Assembly (NCBI GenBank): GCA_965262305.1
Contig: CBDHEY010000002.1
Span: 1,240,001 to 1,304,000 of the forward strand
Origin: CBDHEY01 sp965262305
GTDB lineage: Bacteria > Pseudomonadota > Gammaproteobacteria > Pseudomonadales > Cellvibrionaceae
Direction of reading: 5' to 3'
DNA length: 64,000 nt
Position numbers and translations under genes: made by a program. Below the pieces are notes generated by a model that saw nothing but the letters and a program-made list of their open reading frames with translations, was not told the origin of the DNA and ran no database searches. This document shows, in pieces, positions 1 through 8,363 of this stretch (its first letter is position 1; each line of letters opens with the position of its first letter).

Positions 1-295
1 GTTGTACTAATACCCACGGAGAGACCACGGCAGCCCAGGATATAATGTCGTTTTCCAACCATTCTTTTGCCTGTTGGTCGCTCACCAGTCCTAAGTCACC
101 ATTAGTCATGAGTTGTTCAATTTCTTCTTTATTGTCTTTTGCAAAGTATGAAGCGGTTTTAATCAAGTCGAGATCTGGCGCGACATAAACAGCTTTTCCG
201 GCTGCGAAAAAACGCTGTAGTTCTATCCAAGGGATTTTAGCAGTTTCACTGTTTATTTTTGAAATGAGTGCTTGGTCGGCGTTTTTTGTGTTCAT
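1..295 (-). CDS. DUF2288 domain protein (C-terminus cut by window edge)
   Basis: Reading the minus strand from an ATG at 295 gives an uninterrupted frame to the window edge, about 98 residues. It contains ETAKIPWIELQRFFAAGKAV, APDLDLI and, near the end, SWAAVVSPWVLVQ. These match my recollection of the small DUF2288 family of gammaproteobacterial and cyanobacterial proteins, whose function is not established. Only the extreme C-terminus is missing, since family members are about 100 residues. The start lies 10 bases after the pilU stop, so the two genes are probably co-transcribed. No signal peptide or membrane segment is visible, so it should be cytoplasmic. Confidence 0.8.
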   Translation of the reverse strand, partial: MNTKNADQALISKINSETAKIPWIELQRFFAAGKAVYVAPDLDLIKTASYFAKDNKEEIEQLMTNGDLGLVSDQQAKEWLENDIISWAAVVSPWVLVQ

Positions 296-305
296 CTACG
301 GGTGT

Positions 306-1520
306 TTATTGTTTTAAAAATGGGTTTTCTGGACGATTTTTATCTTCTGTTTCTTCTTCATCTTCTTCCATCGCTTCGAGGCTAAGTTCGCCAAAGCTCG
401 ATTTTTGAGCCGCCTTAGATACTTGGCTTGTAGTTTCGGAAGAGGGATCTGCGTGTTCGTTCGAAAGCTTTATTCTAAGCCTTAGGTTATTCGGCGAATC
501 TGCATTAGCAAGCGCTTCTTCTAAGCTAATACGATTGGCCTTATGTAACTTATATAATGCCGCATCGAAGGTCTGCATTCCAATATTTTCTGATTTCTCC
601 ATTATTTCTTTAATATCAGAAAGACGGTTTTTAAGAATAAGCTCTTGGATCGTTTTGGTTCCCAATAACACTTCTACGGCGGCGCATCGCTTTCCGTCAA
701 CGGTGGGTAAAAGTCTCTGTGAGATGATTGCACGAATATTCTGACTCATACCTAATAATAATTGCGGTCTACGCTCTTCTGGAAACATGTTGATTATGCG
801 CTCCAATGCTTGGTTGGCGTTGTTGGCATGAAGGGTTGAAATAGCTAGATGTCCAGTCTCAGCGAATTCAAGCGCGTGTTCCATTGTATGCCTCTCTCTG
901 ATCTCGCCAATTAATATGACATCTGGTGCCTGACGCAAGGTGTTTTTAAGTGCGTTTTGAAATGAACGTGTATCTACACCGACTTCTCTCTGGTTAACAA
1001 GGCTCTTTTTGTGCTTGTGAACGAACTCCACGGGGTCTTCGATTGTAATTATGTGCCCTCCGGAAGTGGCGTTTCGATGATCGATTAAGGCCGCAAGGGA
1101 AGTTGATTTTCCGGACCCTGTTCCTCCAACAAATAAGACGAGTCCTCGCTTGGACATAATGACATCTTTTAGAATAACCGGGAGCTTTAGGTCATCGAAG
1201 TTAGGAATTTCTGTTTTTATATTTCGAGCAACAATCGAGATTTCGTTACGTTGTTTAAATATATTGATTCTAAATCGTCCAATATTGGCTAATGATATAG
1301 CGAGATTCATTTCTAATTCATGAGAAAAGGCTTCTCTTTGTTCTTCATCCATGATTTCATTAGCTATAGACTCTATTTCGCCTGATTTATAAGGTGTTTG
1401 CGAAAGTGGTTTTAACATTCCTTGAAATTTCGCGCATGGTGGCGCGCCAGTGCTGAGGTATAAATCAGATCCATCTTTTTCTGCTAGCACTTTTAAATAA
1501 TTATCGATGGGAGAAGTCAT
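306..1520 (-). CDS. pilU: PilU-type twitching motility ATPase
   Basis: PilT/PilU secretion ATPase, the accessory retraction motor of type IV pili that acts with PilT at the inner membrane. Visible motifs are the Walker A GGTGSGKST (about residues 132-140), the Asp-box ITIEDPVEF, a Walker B region in APDVILIGEIRERHTMEHAL, and the His-box HLAISTLHANNA. The combination EIRERHTMEHALEFAETGHL and the acidic C-terminal tail point to PilU rather than PilT. An in-frame ATG lies upstream at 1547, but it has no ribosome-binding site, whereas the ATG at 1520 is preceded by AGGA at good spacing and starts MTSPIDNYL. A TATAAT hexamer on the minus strand at 1563-1558 would put the transcript start just upstream. 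No pilT is in the window. Confidence 0.9.
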   Translation of the reverse strand: MTSPIDNYLKVLAEKDGSDLYLSTGAPPCAKFQGMLKPLSQTPYKSGEIESIANEIMDEEQREAFSHELEMNLAISLANIGRFRINIFKQRNEISIVARNIKTEIPNFDDLKLPVILKDVIMSKRGLVLFVGGTGSGKSTSLAALIDHRNATSGGHIITIEDPVEFVHKHKKSLVNQREVGVDTRSFQNALKNTLRQAPDVILIGEIRERHTMEHALEFAETGHLAISTLHANNANQALERIINMFPEERRPQLLLGMSQNIRAIISQRLLPTVDGKRCAAVEVLLGTKTIQELILKNRLSDIKEIMEKSENIGMQTFDAALYKLHKANRISLEEALANADSPNNLRLRIKLSNEHADPSSETTSQVSKAAQKSSFGELSLEAMEEDEEETEDKNRPENPFLKQ

Positions 1521-1861
1521 AATTTTCCTGTTAATATTCGAATTCATCGTTTAAAAAATTATAGCTTTCGTCTTGCCTTTTGCTTGGTTCGATCTAATTA
1601 ATTGAAATTATCAGATAAAGTGTGGTTTGGCGTATAATTCATCATTGAATAATCTATTAGATTTGCTCCATTTCCACATTTAATTGATTGTCTCCTACAA
1701 TTAATAGATGACTTGCTTGTTTTTAAATGCTGTCGAGCTCCAGGTTTGTGAAAACTGATGCGCAATGAGTTCATCAATGCGTACTTTGTGGGCGTTGGTC
1801 AGGAGGTGATTACAATAACGCCTGGTGTTAGTAAGAATTAAAACGATTCGGATTATTTGTT
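1521..1861. promoter_or_regulatory. Divergent intergenic region, pilU / hybrid kinase
   Basis: These 341 bases separate two divergent genes and must hold both promoters. Minus strand: TATAAT at 1563-1558 is a plausible -10 for pilU, without a clear -35. Plus strand: TATAAT at 1633-1638, again without a good -35 at 17 bases. An exact anti-Shine-Dalgarno complement, AGGAGGTGAT, lies at 1801-1810, but no in-frame start follows at usable distance: an in-frame TAA at 1832 separates it from the kinase TTG at 1862. No longer ORF or RNA gene is visible. Confidence 0.35.
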
Positions 1862-4800
1862 TTGAAGCCTAATTTTTCTGGTAAAACAATCGGAATTCTC
1901 GTTAATAATATTAGCGATTATATCTATCCCGTTTGCCAGGGTGCCGTGATGGCTGCAAATAATCGCGGTTATGGAACTCGGATCTTTGCCATGCCACCTA
2001 AGATAGAACGGCATGTTATCGAGATTAATGATGCGAATAACTATGAAGTTGATAATCGTGCGGTTCGCCACATACTTAAGCTAATAGAATGCTATCACTT
2101 ACAAGGGTTGTTAATTAATACCGATGTAGCAGATTTTGCGGATCGTACCATTCTTGAATCCTTTATTGCCTCTACTCCTCATATTCCAGTTGTGACACTT
2201 TCTAGTCATATTGTGGGTGCTTCGCTTATTTGTTCTGATAATTATGCTTCAGGTGCCAAAGCAATTGAACATCTAATATGTGAGCACTCCTCGAAGCGAA
2301 TTGCATATATTAGAGGTCCCGCCGACAACCATGAGGCAAATGATCGCTATCAAGCTTATTTAGACACGCTAAAAAAATATAATATTGAAATTGATGATAG
2401 GCTAATTTTTCAAGGTGATTGGTTTAGCCACTCTGGCGAATTGGCTGTTAAAGAATTTCTAGATCATAGAAATGTAAAGTTTGATGCACTGTCTGCTGCA
2501 AATGACAATATGGTTTGTGGTGCAATCGATGAAATGAGACGACGGAGTATTTCCGTTCCAGACGAAGTGAGTGTTGTTGGTTACGATAACAGCATTCATT
2601 CAGAACGATATGGTTTTTCCAGTATCGCACAGTCTTTTTTAGATCTTGCGCAAACCGCTGTCGATCATTTAATTGATAAATCTCAAGGAATTACTTCGGA
2701 AGTCAAAACTATTCCGGTTTCTTCGACATTAATCATTCGAGATGGAAGTGATGGTTATAGAAAAGGGGAAGGCACTCCTTTTATTGATATGGAGCTGGCG
2801 AATTCCACTAAAACGTATAAGGCTTTAGTTGAAAGAGTCAGACAATATAGTTTTTCTTCTTTTGTTGAAAAAGCTTATTTTATTGAAGATCTCGACAAAT
2901 TTTGGTTCGGTCTTTGTGAGCTTATTGAAAAAAATACCAATTTAGATCTTTTAGAAAGTTTAAAACAAAAATATTTGTCTATTTTAAAAGATCATACATT
3001 TAAAAATATTAACATTACTTTTTGGTCCGATGTGCTTCTTTGTCTCTATCGCGATTTAAAAAAAATTCCACAGTATAACCTAACACTTGATGAATTTTTC
3101 TGTGAGATTATTCATAGAACAAGCATTAACACAGAACAGTCTATTACTCGATTGGCTCAACAAAAAGAACGTATTGATTATTTAATGATGGTTGCCGGTC
3201 AAAGACTCATGGCGGCTACGGACATCCAAACTGTTGGATCGATCACGCTAACGTTTCTTAAAAAAATTGATGCGAAATTTGCTTGTGTTGCAAAATATCC
3301 TTTGCTTAGGAGAAGTAATCGATTCAAGAAAAAAATCAATCTAGTGGCGTTGATGTGTGATAGCGAAATTAAAGCTTACCAAAAAAATTTTAAAAATACA
3401 TCATTATCAGAAATTGCTGGTTACGGCGTTTTAGATCAGCAGGATCAACCTGAAAATTTAATTATTTTGCCCATTGGAAAAAATAATCAGATCTATGGGT
3501 TTTGTATTTCAGACTGTCCCCTCGATATAAAGTATTGGCCCTTACTTCGTCCGCTTCAGATGTATCTTTCTCAAGCGACATTCGGTCTAGAACAGATTGA
3601 AATTATAAAGAAAGCAGAGATGGAAGCAAACAATGCGAATGAGGCTAAGAGTGAGTTTCTGTCTCGGATGACTCATGAACTGCGTACCCCAATGAATGGG
3701 GTTATTGGAATAGCTGATTTACTTTTAAATACGGAGTTACCCAACGAGCAAAAAGAGCTAGTTAAAACGATCAGGGATAGCGGAGATTTTTTAATGACGC
3801 TCATTAGTGAAATTCTTGATTTTTCTAAAATCGAGAAAAATAAGATCGAATTTGAATATGTCGATTTTTCACTACGTGCTTGTATTGAAGATGTGCTTGA
3901 TTTGGTCTCAATTCCTGCTTCGGATAAAAAGCTTAAGTTGAGCTATTTTATCGAAGATGAAGTTCCAATTTGGATAAATCAAGACGTTACGCGATTGCGG
4001 CAAGTATTGGCAAATCTGTTGAGTAACGCGATTAAGTTTACGAATTTTGGAAATGTACATATTTCTGTCGGCTTTAATGAAGAATCAAAAGCAGTACATG
4101 TTTCTGTTACCGATACTGGTATAGGAATTACACCTGATCAATCTAAGCGATTATTTCGAGCATTTGTACAAGCGGATTCTAGTATCCATCGTAAGTATGG
4201 TGGCACAGGTCTGGGTTTGGTTATAAGTAAAAATATTGTCGAACTTATGGGGGGGCAGCTTAAACACGATAGTTCGTATAAAGATGGCGCTAGATTTACG
4301 TTTTCTTTTACGTTTAAACCTCTGATAAAAACAGAACGATCTCAAGAGATATATCTAACACCAATTGAAAAAAATCTAATAAATTTATGCAATTTTATTG
4401 TTGTTAGTGATGATCAACGTTCGGCGAAAATAATCAAACGTTATTTAAAAAATTGGAACGTTTCATTTCAAGTGTTTAACTTAAGAGAGGCATTAAGTGC
4501 GATTGTTTTAAATGCAATCCCTTGGACTCCTGATACTTATTTAATACTCGAACTAGAGGCAAGTGGAGAGACCACACGCTTTTTTGACAAGGCTTTTAAA
4601 GTTGTTAGCCCTAAAAATACAATTGTTTTTCAACACTTTGACGAAAGTTTTAAGAGTAACCCTTCTTTTGAAGGGGGAAAATCGCTTAACTTTCCCATTA
4701 GACCCAAGCAGCTTTATCAGGCCATTTTGGAATTGACGAGTAAGAATGCTAAATCTGATGTGGTTGAAAATACTAATAATGTTTTGACTAAAGACTTTTC

Positions 4801-5176
4801 TCGCCAGCATCCATTAAATATTCTTTTAGCGGAAGATAATTTAGTTAATCAAAAGATCGCAAAGACAATACTTGAACGATGTGGTTATTCCATAGATATA
4901 GCTTGCAGTGGGCAAGAGGTGGTAAGTGCGATAGAAGTTAAAACCTACGATTTAATTTTGATGGATGTGATTATGCCGGTTATGGATGGTGAAACTGCTA
5001 CACGTATTATTCGTAAGGATTTTCCTGAAAGAATTCAACCAAAAATTGTGGCTGTCACAGCAAATACACAATTTGGTGATAGAGAAAGGTTACTGAATGC
5101 TGGTATGGATGATTATATAAGTAAACCTTTTAAGATCGGTCAGTTACTTGATGTGTTACGAAATGTAAAGAAATAA
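1862..5176 (+). CDS. Hybrid sensor histidine kinase with LacI-like periplasmic-binding-fold sensor
   Basis: A 1104-residue protein. Residues 1-290 resemble the ligand-binding core of LacI/GalR regulators (GKTIGILVNNISDYIYP at the start, VSVVGYDNS near 240), but no helix-turn-helix precedes it and no signal peptide or membrane helix is seen, so the sensor should be cytoplasmic. Residues 300-590 are helical with a possible GAF-like part. Then come a HisKA dimerisation domain (FLSRMTHELRTPMNG, phospho-acceptor H605), a HATPase domain (NLLSNAIKFT with N722, DTGIGI, GGTGLGL), a degenerate receiver about 838-960 whose acceptor position looks like Glu, and a complete receiver (LLAEDN, phospho-acceptor D1035, K1088). 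The start is TTG at 1862 with a weak ribosome-binding site. An in-frame stop at 1832 excludes an upstream HTH. It precedes the GH16-fold gene, suggesting sugar-linked signalling (inference). No output regulator is adjacent. Confidence 0.85.
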   Translation: MKPNFSGKTIGILVNNISDYIYPVCQGAVMAANNRGYGTRIFAMPPKIERHVIEINDANNYEVDNRAVRHILKLIECYHLQGLLINTDVADFADRTILESFIASTPHIPVVTLSSHIVGASLICSDNYASGAKAIEHLICEHSSKRIAYIRGPADNHEANDRYQAYLDTLKKYNIEIDDRLIFQGDWFSHSGELAVKEFLDHRNVKFDALSAANDNMVCGAIDEMRRRSISVPDEVSVVGYDNSIHSERYGFSSIAQSFLDLAQTAVDHLIDKSQGITSEVKTIPVSSTLIIRDGSDGYRKGEGTPFIDMELANSTKTYKALVERVRQYSFSSFVEKAYFIEDLDKFWFGLCELIEKNTNLDLLESLKQKYLSILKDHTFKNINITFWSDVLLCLYRDLKKIPQYNLTLDEFFCEIIHRTSINTEQSITRLAQQKERIDYLMMVAGQRLMAATDIQTVGSITLTFLKKIDAKFACVAKYPLLRRSNRFKKKINLVALMCDSEIKAYQKNFKNTSLSEIAGYGVLDQQDQPENLIILPIGKNNQIYGFCISDCPLDIKYWPLLRPLQMYLSQATFGLEQIEIIKKAEMEANNANEAKSEFLSRMTHELRTPMNGVIGIADLLLNTELPNEQKELVKTIRDSGDFLMTLISEILDFSKIEKNKIEFEYVDFSLRACIEDVLDLVSIPASDKKLKLSYFIEDEVPIWINQDVTRLRQVLANLLSNAIKFTNFGNVHISVGFNEESKAVHVSVTDTGIGITPDQSKRLFRAFVQADSSIHRKYGGTGLGLVISKNIVELMGGQLKHDSSYKDGARFTFSFTFKPLIKTERSQEIYLTPIEKNLINLCNFIVVSDDQRSAKIIKRYLKNWNVSFQVFNLREALSAIVLNAIPWTPDTYLILELEASGETTRFFDKAFKVVSPKNTIVFQHFDESFKSNPSFEGGKSLNFPIRPKQLYQAILELTSKNAKSDVVENTNNVLTKDFSRQHPLNILLAEDNLVNQKIAKTILERCGYSIDIACSGQEVVSAIEVKTYDLILMDVIMPVMDGETATRIIRKDFPERIQPKIVAVTANTQFGDRERLLNAGMDDYISKPFKIGQLLDVLRNVKK

Positions 5177-5286
5177 ATCTTTTTGATTAATTGCTCTTAC
5201 TGTCTGGATTATTCAAACTCATGTGCTAGTATCGACAGGGTGTCGCAAGTTATATTGGGTGCCAATTGGGGTTTTTTAATAATTGC

Positions 5287-5302
5287 TTGTGAACGCTCAC
5301 TA
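5287..5302. promoter_or_regulatory. LacI-family operator-like palindrome
   Basis: TTGTGAACGCTCACTA lies 69 bases upstream of the GH16-like start codon. The core GTGAACGCTCAC is symmetric at 10 of 12 positions around a central CG, the hallmark of LacI/GalR operators, and differs only slightly from the idealised lac operator TTGTGAGCGCTCACAA. It directly abuts TATGAT (5301-5306), a possible -10 box, so a bound repressor would block polymerase. The match is seen directly; that a LacI-family protein binds here is inference, and no LacI regulator with a DNA-binding domain is encoded in the window. Confidence 0.5.
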
Positions 5303-5371
5303 TGATCCTCATAGGGGATTAATTCATTTCTCAACTCAGGTTTGCTTTTAACCTTAACCTTGGAGAACCAT

Positions 5372-7174
5372 ATGGAATTAAAAAAATATCTTTGCCTTTC
5401 ATCATTTTTTTTTATTGGTTTTGCTTCGACTGAAGTCTTAGCGTCAGATGATTACCCTTATCGTGTACCAGCTGGATACAAACTGGTTTTAGATGAGAAT
5501 TTTGACGATGGGTTTGACGAGTCTGTTTGGACTCCCCAAACTTACGGTAATGGCGTTGGCAATGCTGAACTCCAATACTATCAGCCAGAAAATATTTCTG
5601 TCATAGATGGCATGCTTGATATTGAGGCGCGTCCTGAAGTGCGTTTTGATCAAGTTGGAATTATTCAACATAATTTTACTTCAGGTCGTTTATCGACGAT
5701 CGGTAAAAAGGCTTTTCGTTACGGTAAAATTGCGATACGTGCTAATGTTCCAAACTTGCCGGGAACACATTTTGCGTTTTGGATGGGCGCCTTCGATCTT
5801 AACGTACAGGGTTTTCCTCTAGCGGGGAATATGGATATTGTTCAGACTGGTATCTTTGGTCAGTTCGACGAAATTGAAAGCCACTTTCAATTTGGTGACC
5901 CTGACACAGCGTTGCTAACGTCAAATCGCTTTTATTATTCTGCTGATGATTTCAATGCGACAGATGGGTTTCATATTTATGAAATAGAATGGACGAAGCA
6001 CAAAGTTGTTTTCATGGTTGATGGTAATGTCACTGGTGTGGTTCGCAGAAATAAAGATAATGCAGACGCGTTTGATACGTTTTATTACCTCGTGATAAAT
6101 ATGGGTATTCAAGGTCCTAATTCGATTCATGGTGGATTGCAGACATTTGACTACGCAGGTCTCCCTCAATCGGCTAAGGTGGATTGGGTAAAGGTTTGGC
6201 AGCGTCCTGTTTTATCTGATGTAAAATCGGATTACTCGTCTACAGCACCAATTACAGACATTGAAGGTGGTAACTTCATTTTACGTGCAGACAAGACTCC
6301 TGCAATTTATCGTTATGCTTTTACCGAAGGCCAATTTCTGGCGTTCTTTACTGGAAACATTGGTTTAGCTAATCCAGTTGAAGAAGCTGATCCAATTTAC
6401 CCAACACTTCCACTTCAACAAGCTTTGCAACCGGATGCTTTTGAAGGCGGCTCGTTTATGGACTTCACTATTTCCAATAGCGGACAATTCTTTAGTGGAT
6501 ATGGTTGGTACTCGGAATATGGAATTGATTTAAGTGCATATGAAAACAGTAAGCTTGTTATTCATATGAAATCTGATCATACCTTTTCTTTCTTTGAGTT
6601 TGGCATGATCGATACTTCGGGGACACAGGTTCAGGTTCCGTTATCTGAGATTGGCACTTTTGTTCCGGATGGTGAATGGCACAGATTGGAGATTCCTGTT
6701 TCGCGCTTTGCTGAAGGTGGCATCAATTTATCAAGCCTGCTATATCCGTTGTTAGTCGTTACGGAAGAGCCTCCAGCTGGTGAATCGTTTAACTATGGCC
6801 TTGATAATATCCATTTTGAATGGGCGACGGATGAACGTGTTATCTTCCCCAGCTTGGTTGATAAAAACTTGGTATTTAACTTTAAATTTGATGAGCCTAA
6901 GAAATTTCTTGGCGCCAAGTTAATTGTGGATGGAAAAACGACTCGTCCATTTATTATTAAAGGAGCACAAGAAACAATTAATGCTGACGGTAGTGCAACT
7001 TATCATTGGGATAGCTGTTTATCATTTCCTGCTGGGACTGTTGTTCAAGCCCAAGTTAAAGGAATTGGCAGCACGGTTGATTACTTCCCTGGTGAAAGAG
7101 GTGATTTTAGTCCAGAGTTTACTGTTCAAGCTGATGGTAAATTTAAAGGCTTAGGTTTGAGATGTAGAAAATAA
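5372..7174 (+). CDS. Secreted GH16-fold protein lacking both catalytic glutamates, with C-terminal binding-type domains
   Basis: A 600-residue secreted protein. An N-terminal signal peptide (MELKKYLCLSSFFF... to about residue 24, ending VLA-SDD) is followed by a GH16 laminarinase-like beta-sandwich to about residue 280: VLDENFDDG, GRLSTIGKKAFRYGKIAIRANVP, FHIYEIEWT and VDWVKVWQR are recognisable. The catalytic signature, normally ExDxxE, reads N153-M-D155-I-V-Q158, so nucleophile and acid/base are both gone and hydrolysis is not expected. Residues 330-500 look like a beta-sandwich or galactose-binding-like module; the last 100 residues are unassigned. The start is the ATG at 5372, preceded by GGAG, rather than an upstream in-frame TTG. 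It probably binds a beta-glucan or a related polymer (inference). It follows the LacI-sensor kinase and a lac-type operator. Confidence 0.85.
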   Translation: MELKKYLCLSSFFFIGFASTEVLASDDYPYRVPAGYKLVLDENFDDGFDESVWTPQTYGNGVGNAELQYYQPENISVIDGMLDIEARPEVRFDQVGIIQHNFTSGRLSTIGKKAFRYGKIAIRANVPNLPGTHFAFWMGAFDLNVQGFPLAGNMDIVQTGIFGQFDEIESHFQFGDPDTALLTSNRFYYSADDFNATDGFHIYEIEWTKHKVVFMVDGNVTGVVRRNKDNADAFDTFYYLVINMGIQGPNSIHGGLQTFDYAGLPQSAKVDWVKVWQRPVLSDVKSDYSSTAPITDIEGGNFILRADKTPAIYRYAFTEGQFLAFFTGNIGLANPVEEADPIYPTLPLQQALQPDAFEGGSFMDFTISNSGQFFSGYGWYSEYGIDLSAYENSKLVIHMKSDHTFSFFEFGMIDTSGTQVQVPLSEIGTFVPDGEWHRLEIPVSRFAEGGINLSSLLYPLLVVTEEPPAGESFNYGLDNIHFEWATDERVIFPSLVDKNLVFNFKFDEPKKFLGAKLIVDGKTTRPFIIKGAQETINADGSATYHWDSCLSFPAGTVVQAQVKGIGSTVDYFPGERGDFSPEFTVQADGKFKGLGLRCRK

Positions 7175-7211
7175 ATTGAGTTAATTTATTTACTTTATTG
7201 CTTTCTAAAAT

Positions 7212-7244
7212 GGCTTCTTGGTTTTCAAGGAGCCTTTTTCTTTT
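7212..7244. terminator. Intrinsic terminator between convergent genes
   Basis: GGCTTCTTG and CAAGGAGCC pair around a short loop (7212-7234), with one wobble, and are followed by TTTTTCTTTT. It closes the GH16-like gene. An A-rich stretch on the other side suggests it may also serve the opposing protease gene, whose stop codon overlaps the T-tract. Confidence 0.7.
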
Positions 7245-8067
7245 ATAACGGGTAGGTTAAAAAACAAAAATGAAGTAAATTCACACCAAAATGAGTCGCA
7301 ATGGGTGCTGTAATATTTTTTGTTAGACTATAGGCAAATGCATACGCAAAACCTGCTATAAAAAATGTAATGGATGTTGCAACGCTTTGTGTTGAATGGG
7401 TTATTAAAAATATAAGACTTGTTGTTGTGACTGCGATGCCCTCGATATAAAGAGCTTTCCCATTTAGCTTCTCAATGTTATTCAGCCATTGTGTTATCTG
7501 TCTTTGGACTATAAGCCTCATGAATACTTCTTCTGTTACTACTGTAACTAGAAGATTAGACGTTAAAAATATGAGCGTTAGCCATATAAACTCAGGTTTG
7601 GGGTGCCATTTTAGCTGGAGCAATATGGTGGCAACTCCTACAACCACGCCGTTTAGGAATACTATCAGAAGTACTTGATGTTGAGTGTTGTACATAAACG
7701 CGTTCTTATCTTTTATATATTGAATAAGTACAACGAGTGCAAGATATCCAGCCAGTAGCTTTCCGGTATTTATATAAAGATCAAAAGGTTTACCAGCTGT
7801 GTGAAGAGCCTCTATTGAAAAGAGGAGTGGGTAGTTAAAACCTTGGGGTCTATAGAGACCAATAATTAGCCCTGTTATTAGCACGGCAATCCATAAAATT
7901 GCTTTGAATCCCTCTCTATTTTGAAGTTTGTAGCTTAATAATAATCCAAAAAAAACAATATTAATCACCCAGATTTGCAAGGGCATTAATCCGAGTAAGA
8001 CAGCTATAAGCCCTAAAACAAGTAATATAAAACTTAATGTATGGGTTGTTGAAAATCTAAGCAACAT
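7243..8067 (-). CDS. CPBP family intramembrane metalloprotease (CAAX protease-like)
   Basis: A 274-residue, very hydrophobic protein with about seven or eight membrane helices. The C-terminal half carries the three CPBP/Rce1 signature motifs: EEVFMR (E179, E180), FLITHS, and a final HFGVNLLHF of the HxxxN type, which together form the metal-dependent active site in the membrane. Bacterial members include bacteriocin-immunity and prenyl-endopeptidase-like proteins; the natural substrate here is unknown. It is a single gene, convergent with the GH16-like gene and sharing its terminator region. ATG at 8067 is the only sensible start. Confidence 0.85.
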   Translation of the reverse strand: MLLRFSTTHTLSFILLVLGLIAVLLGLMPLQIWVINIVFFGLLLSYKLQNREGFKAILWIAVLITGLIIGLYRPQGFNYPLLFSIEALHTAGKPFDLYINTGKLLAGYLALVVLIQYIKDKNAFMYNTQHQVLLIVFLNGVVVGVATILLQLKWHPKPEFIWLTLIFLTSNLLVTVVTEEVFMRLIVQRQITQWLNNIEKLNGKALYIEGIAVTTTSLIFLITHSTQSVATSITFFIAGFAYAFAYSLTKNITAPIATHFGVNLLHFCFLTYPL

Positions 8068-8363
8068 ACTATAGCTTTGATATATAGAGATTTTTAGAGG
8101 CTTTATTGCTCTCGAGGGATCTTAGGGATAGCCCTTTATTTTAGTGAGAGTATCTTATAGTTTTAGCTTTGCTAAAGTTACTATTTGAATGGCTTATTAA
8201 TAAATGAAGAGATAACCCCTGCATGGGGTGATCATAAGGTTTTGATTTGTAAGGCTTTTTTAGCTTTTGATTAGCTGCCTAATGTTGGACATGCAATCAT
8301 TTCTCTACCCTCTAAAAGACCAGTTATGATTCTAGCATAAAGTTTGTTCGATTTCATACTCGC
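8068..8363. other. Non-coding gap with small hairpins only
   Basis: These 296 bases lie between two minus-strand genes. Small inverted repeats are visible, for example ACCCC/GGGGT at 8215-8229 and AGGG/CCCT near 8129, but none has a convincing T-tract. No coding frame or RNA gene is recognised. Confidence 0.4.

Noticed and set aside
1806..1842. GTG-initiated 11-codon leader peptide before the kinase
   Set aside because: The start codon overlaps the Shine-Dalgarno-like sequence itself, leaving no spacing for initiation.
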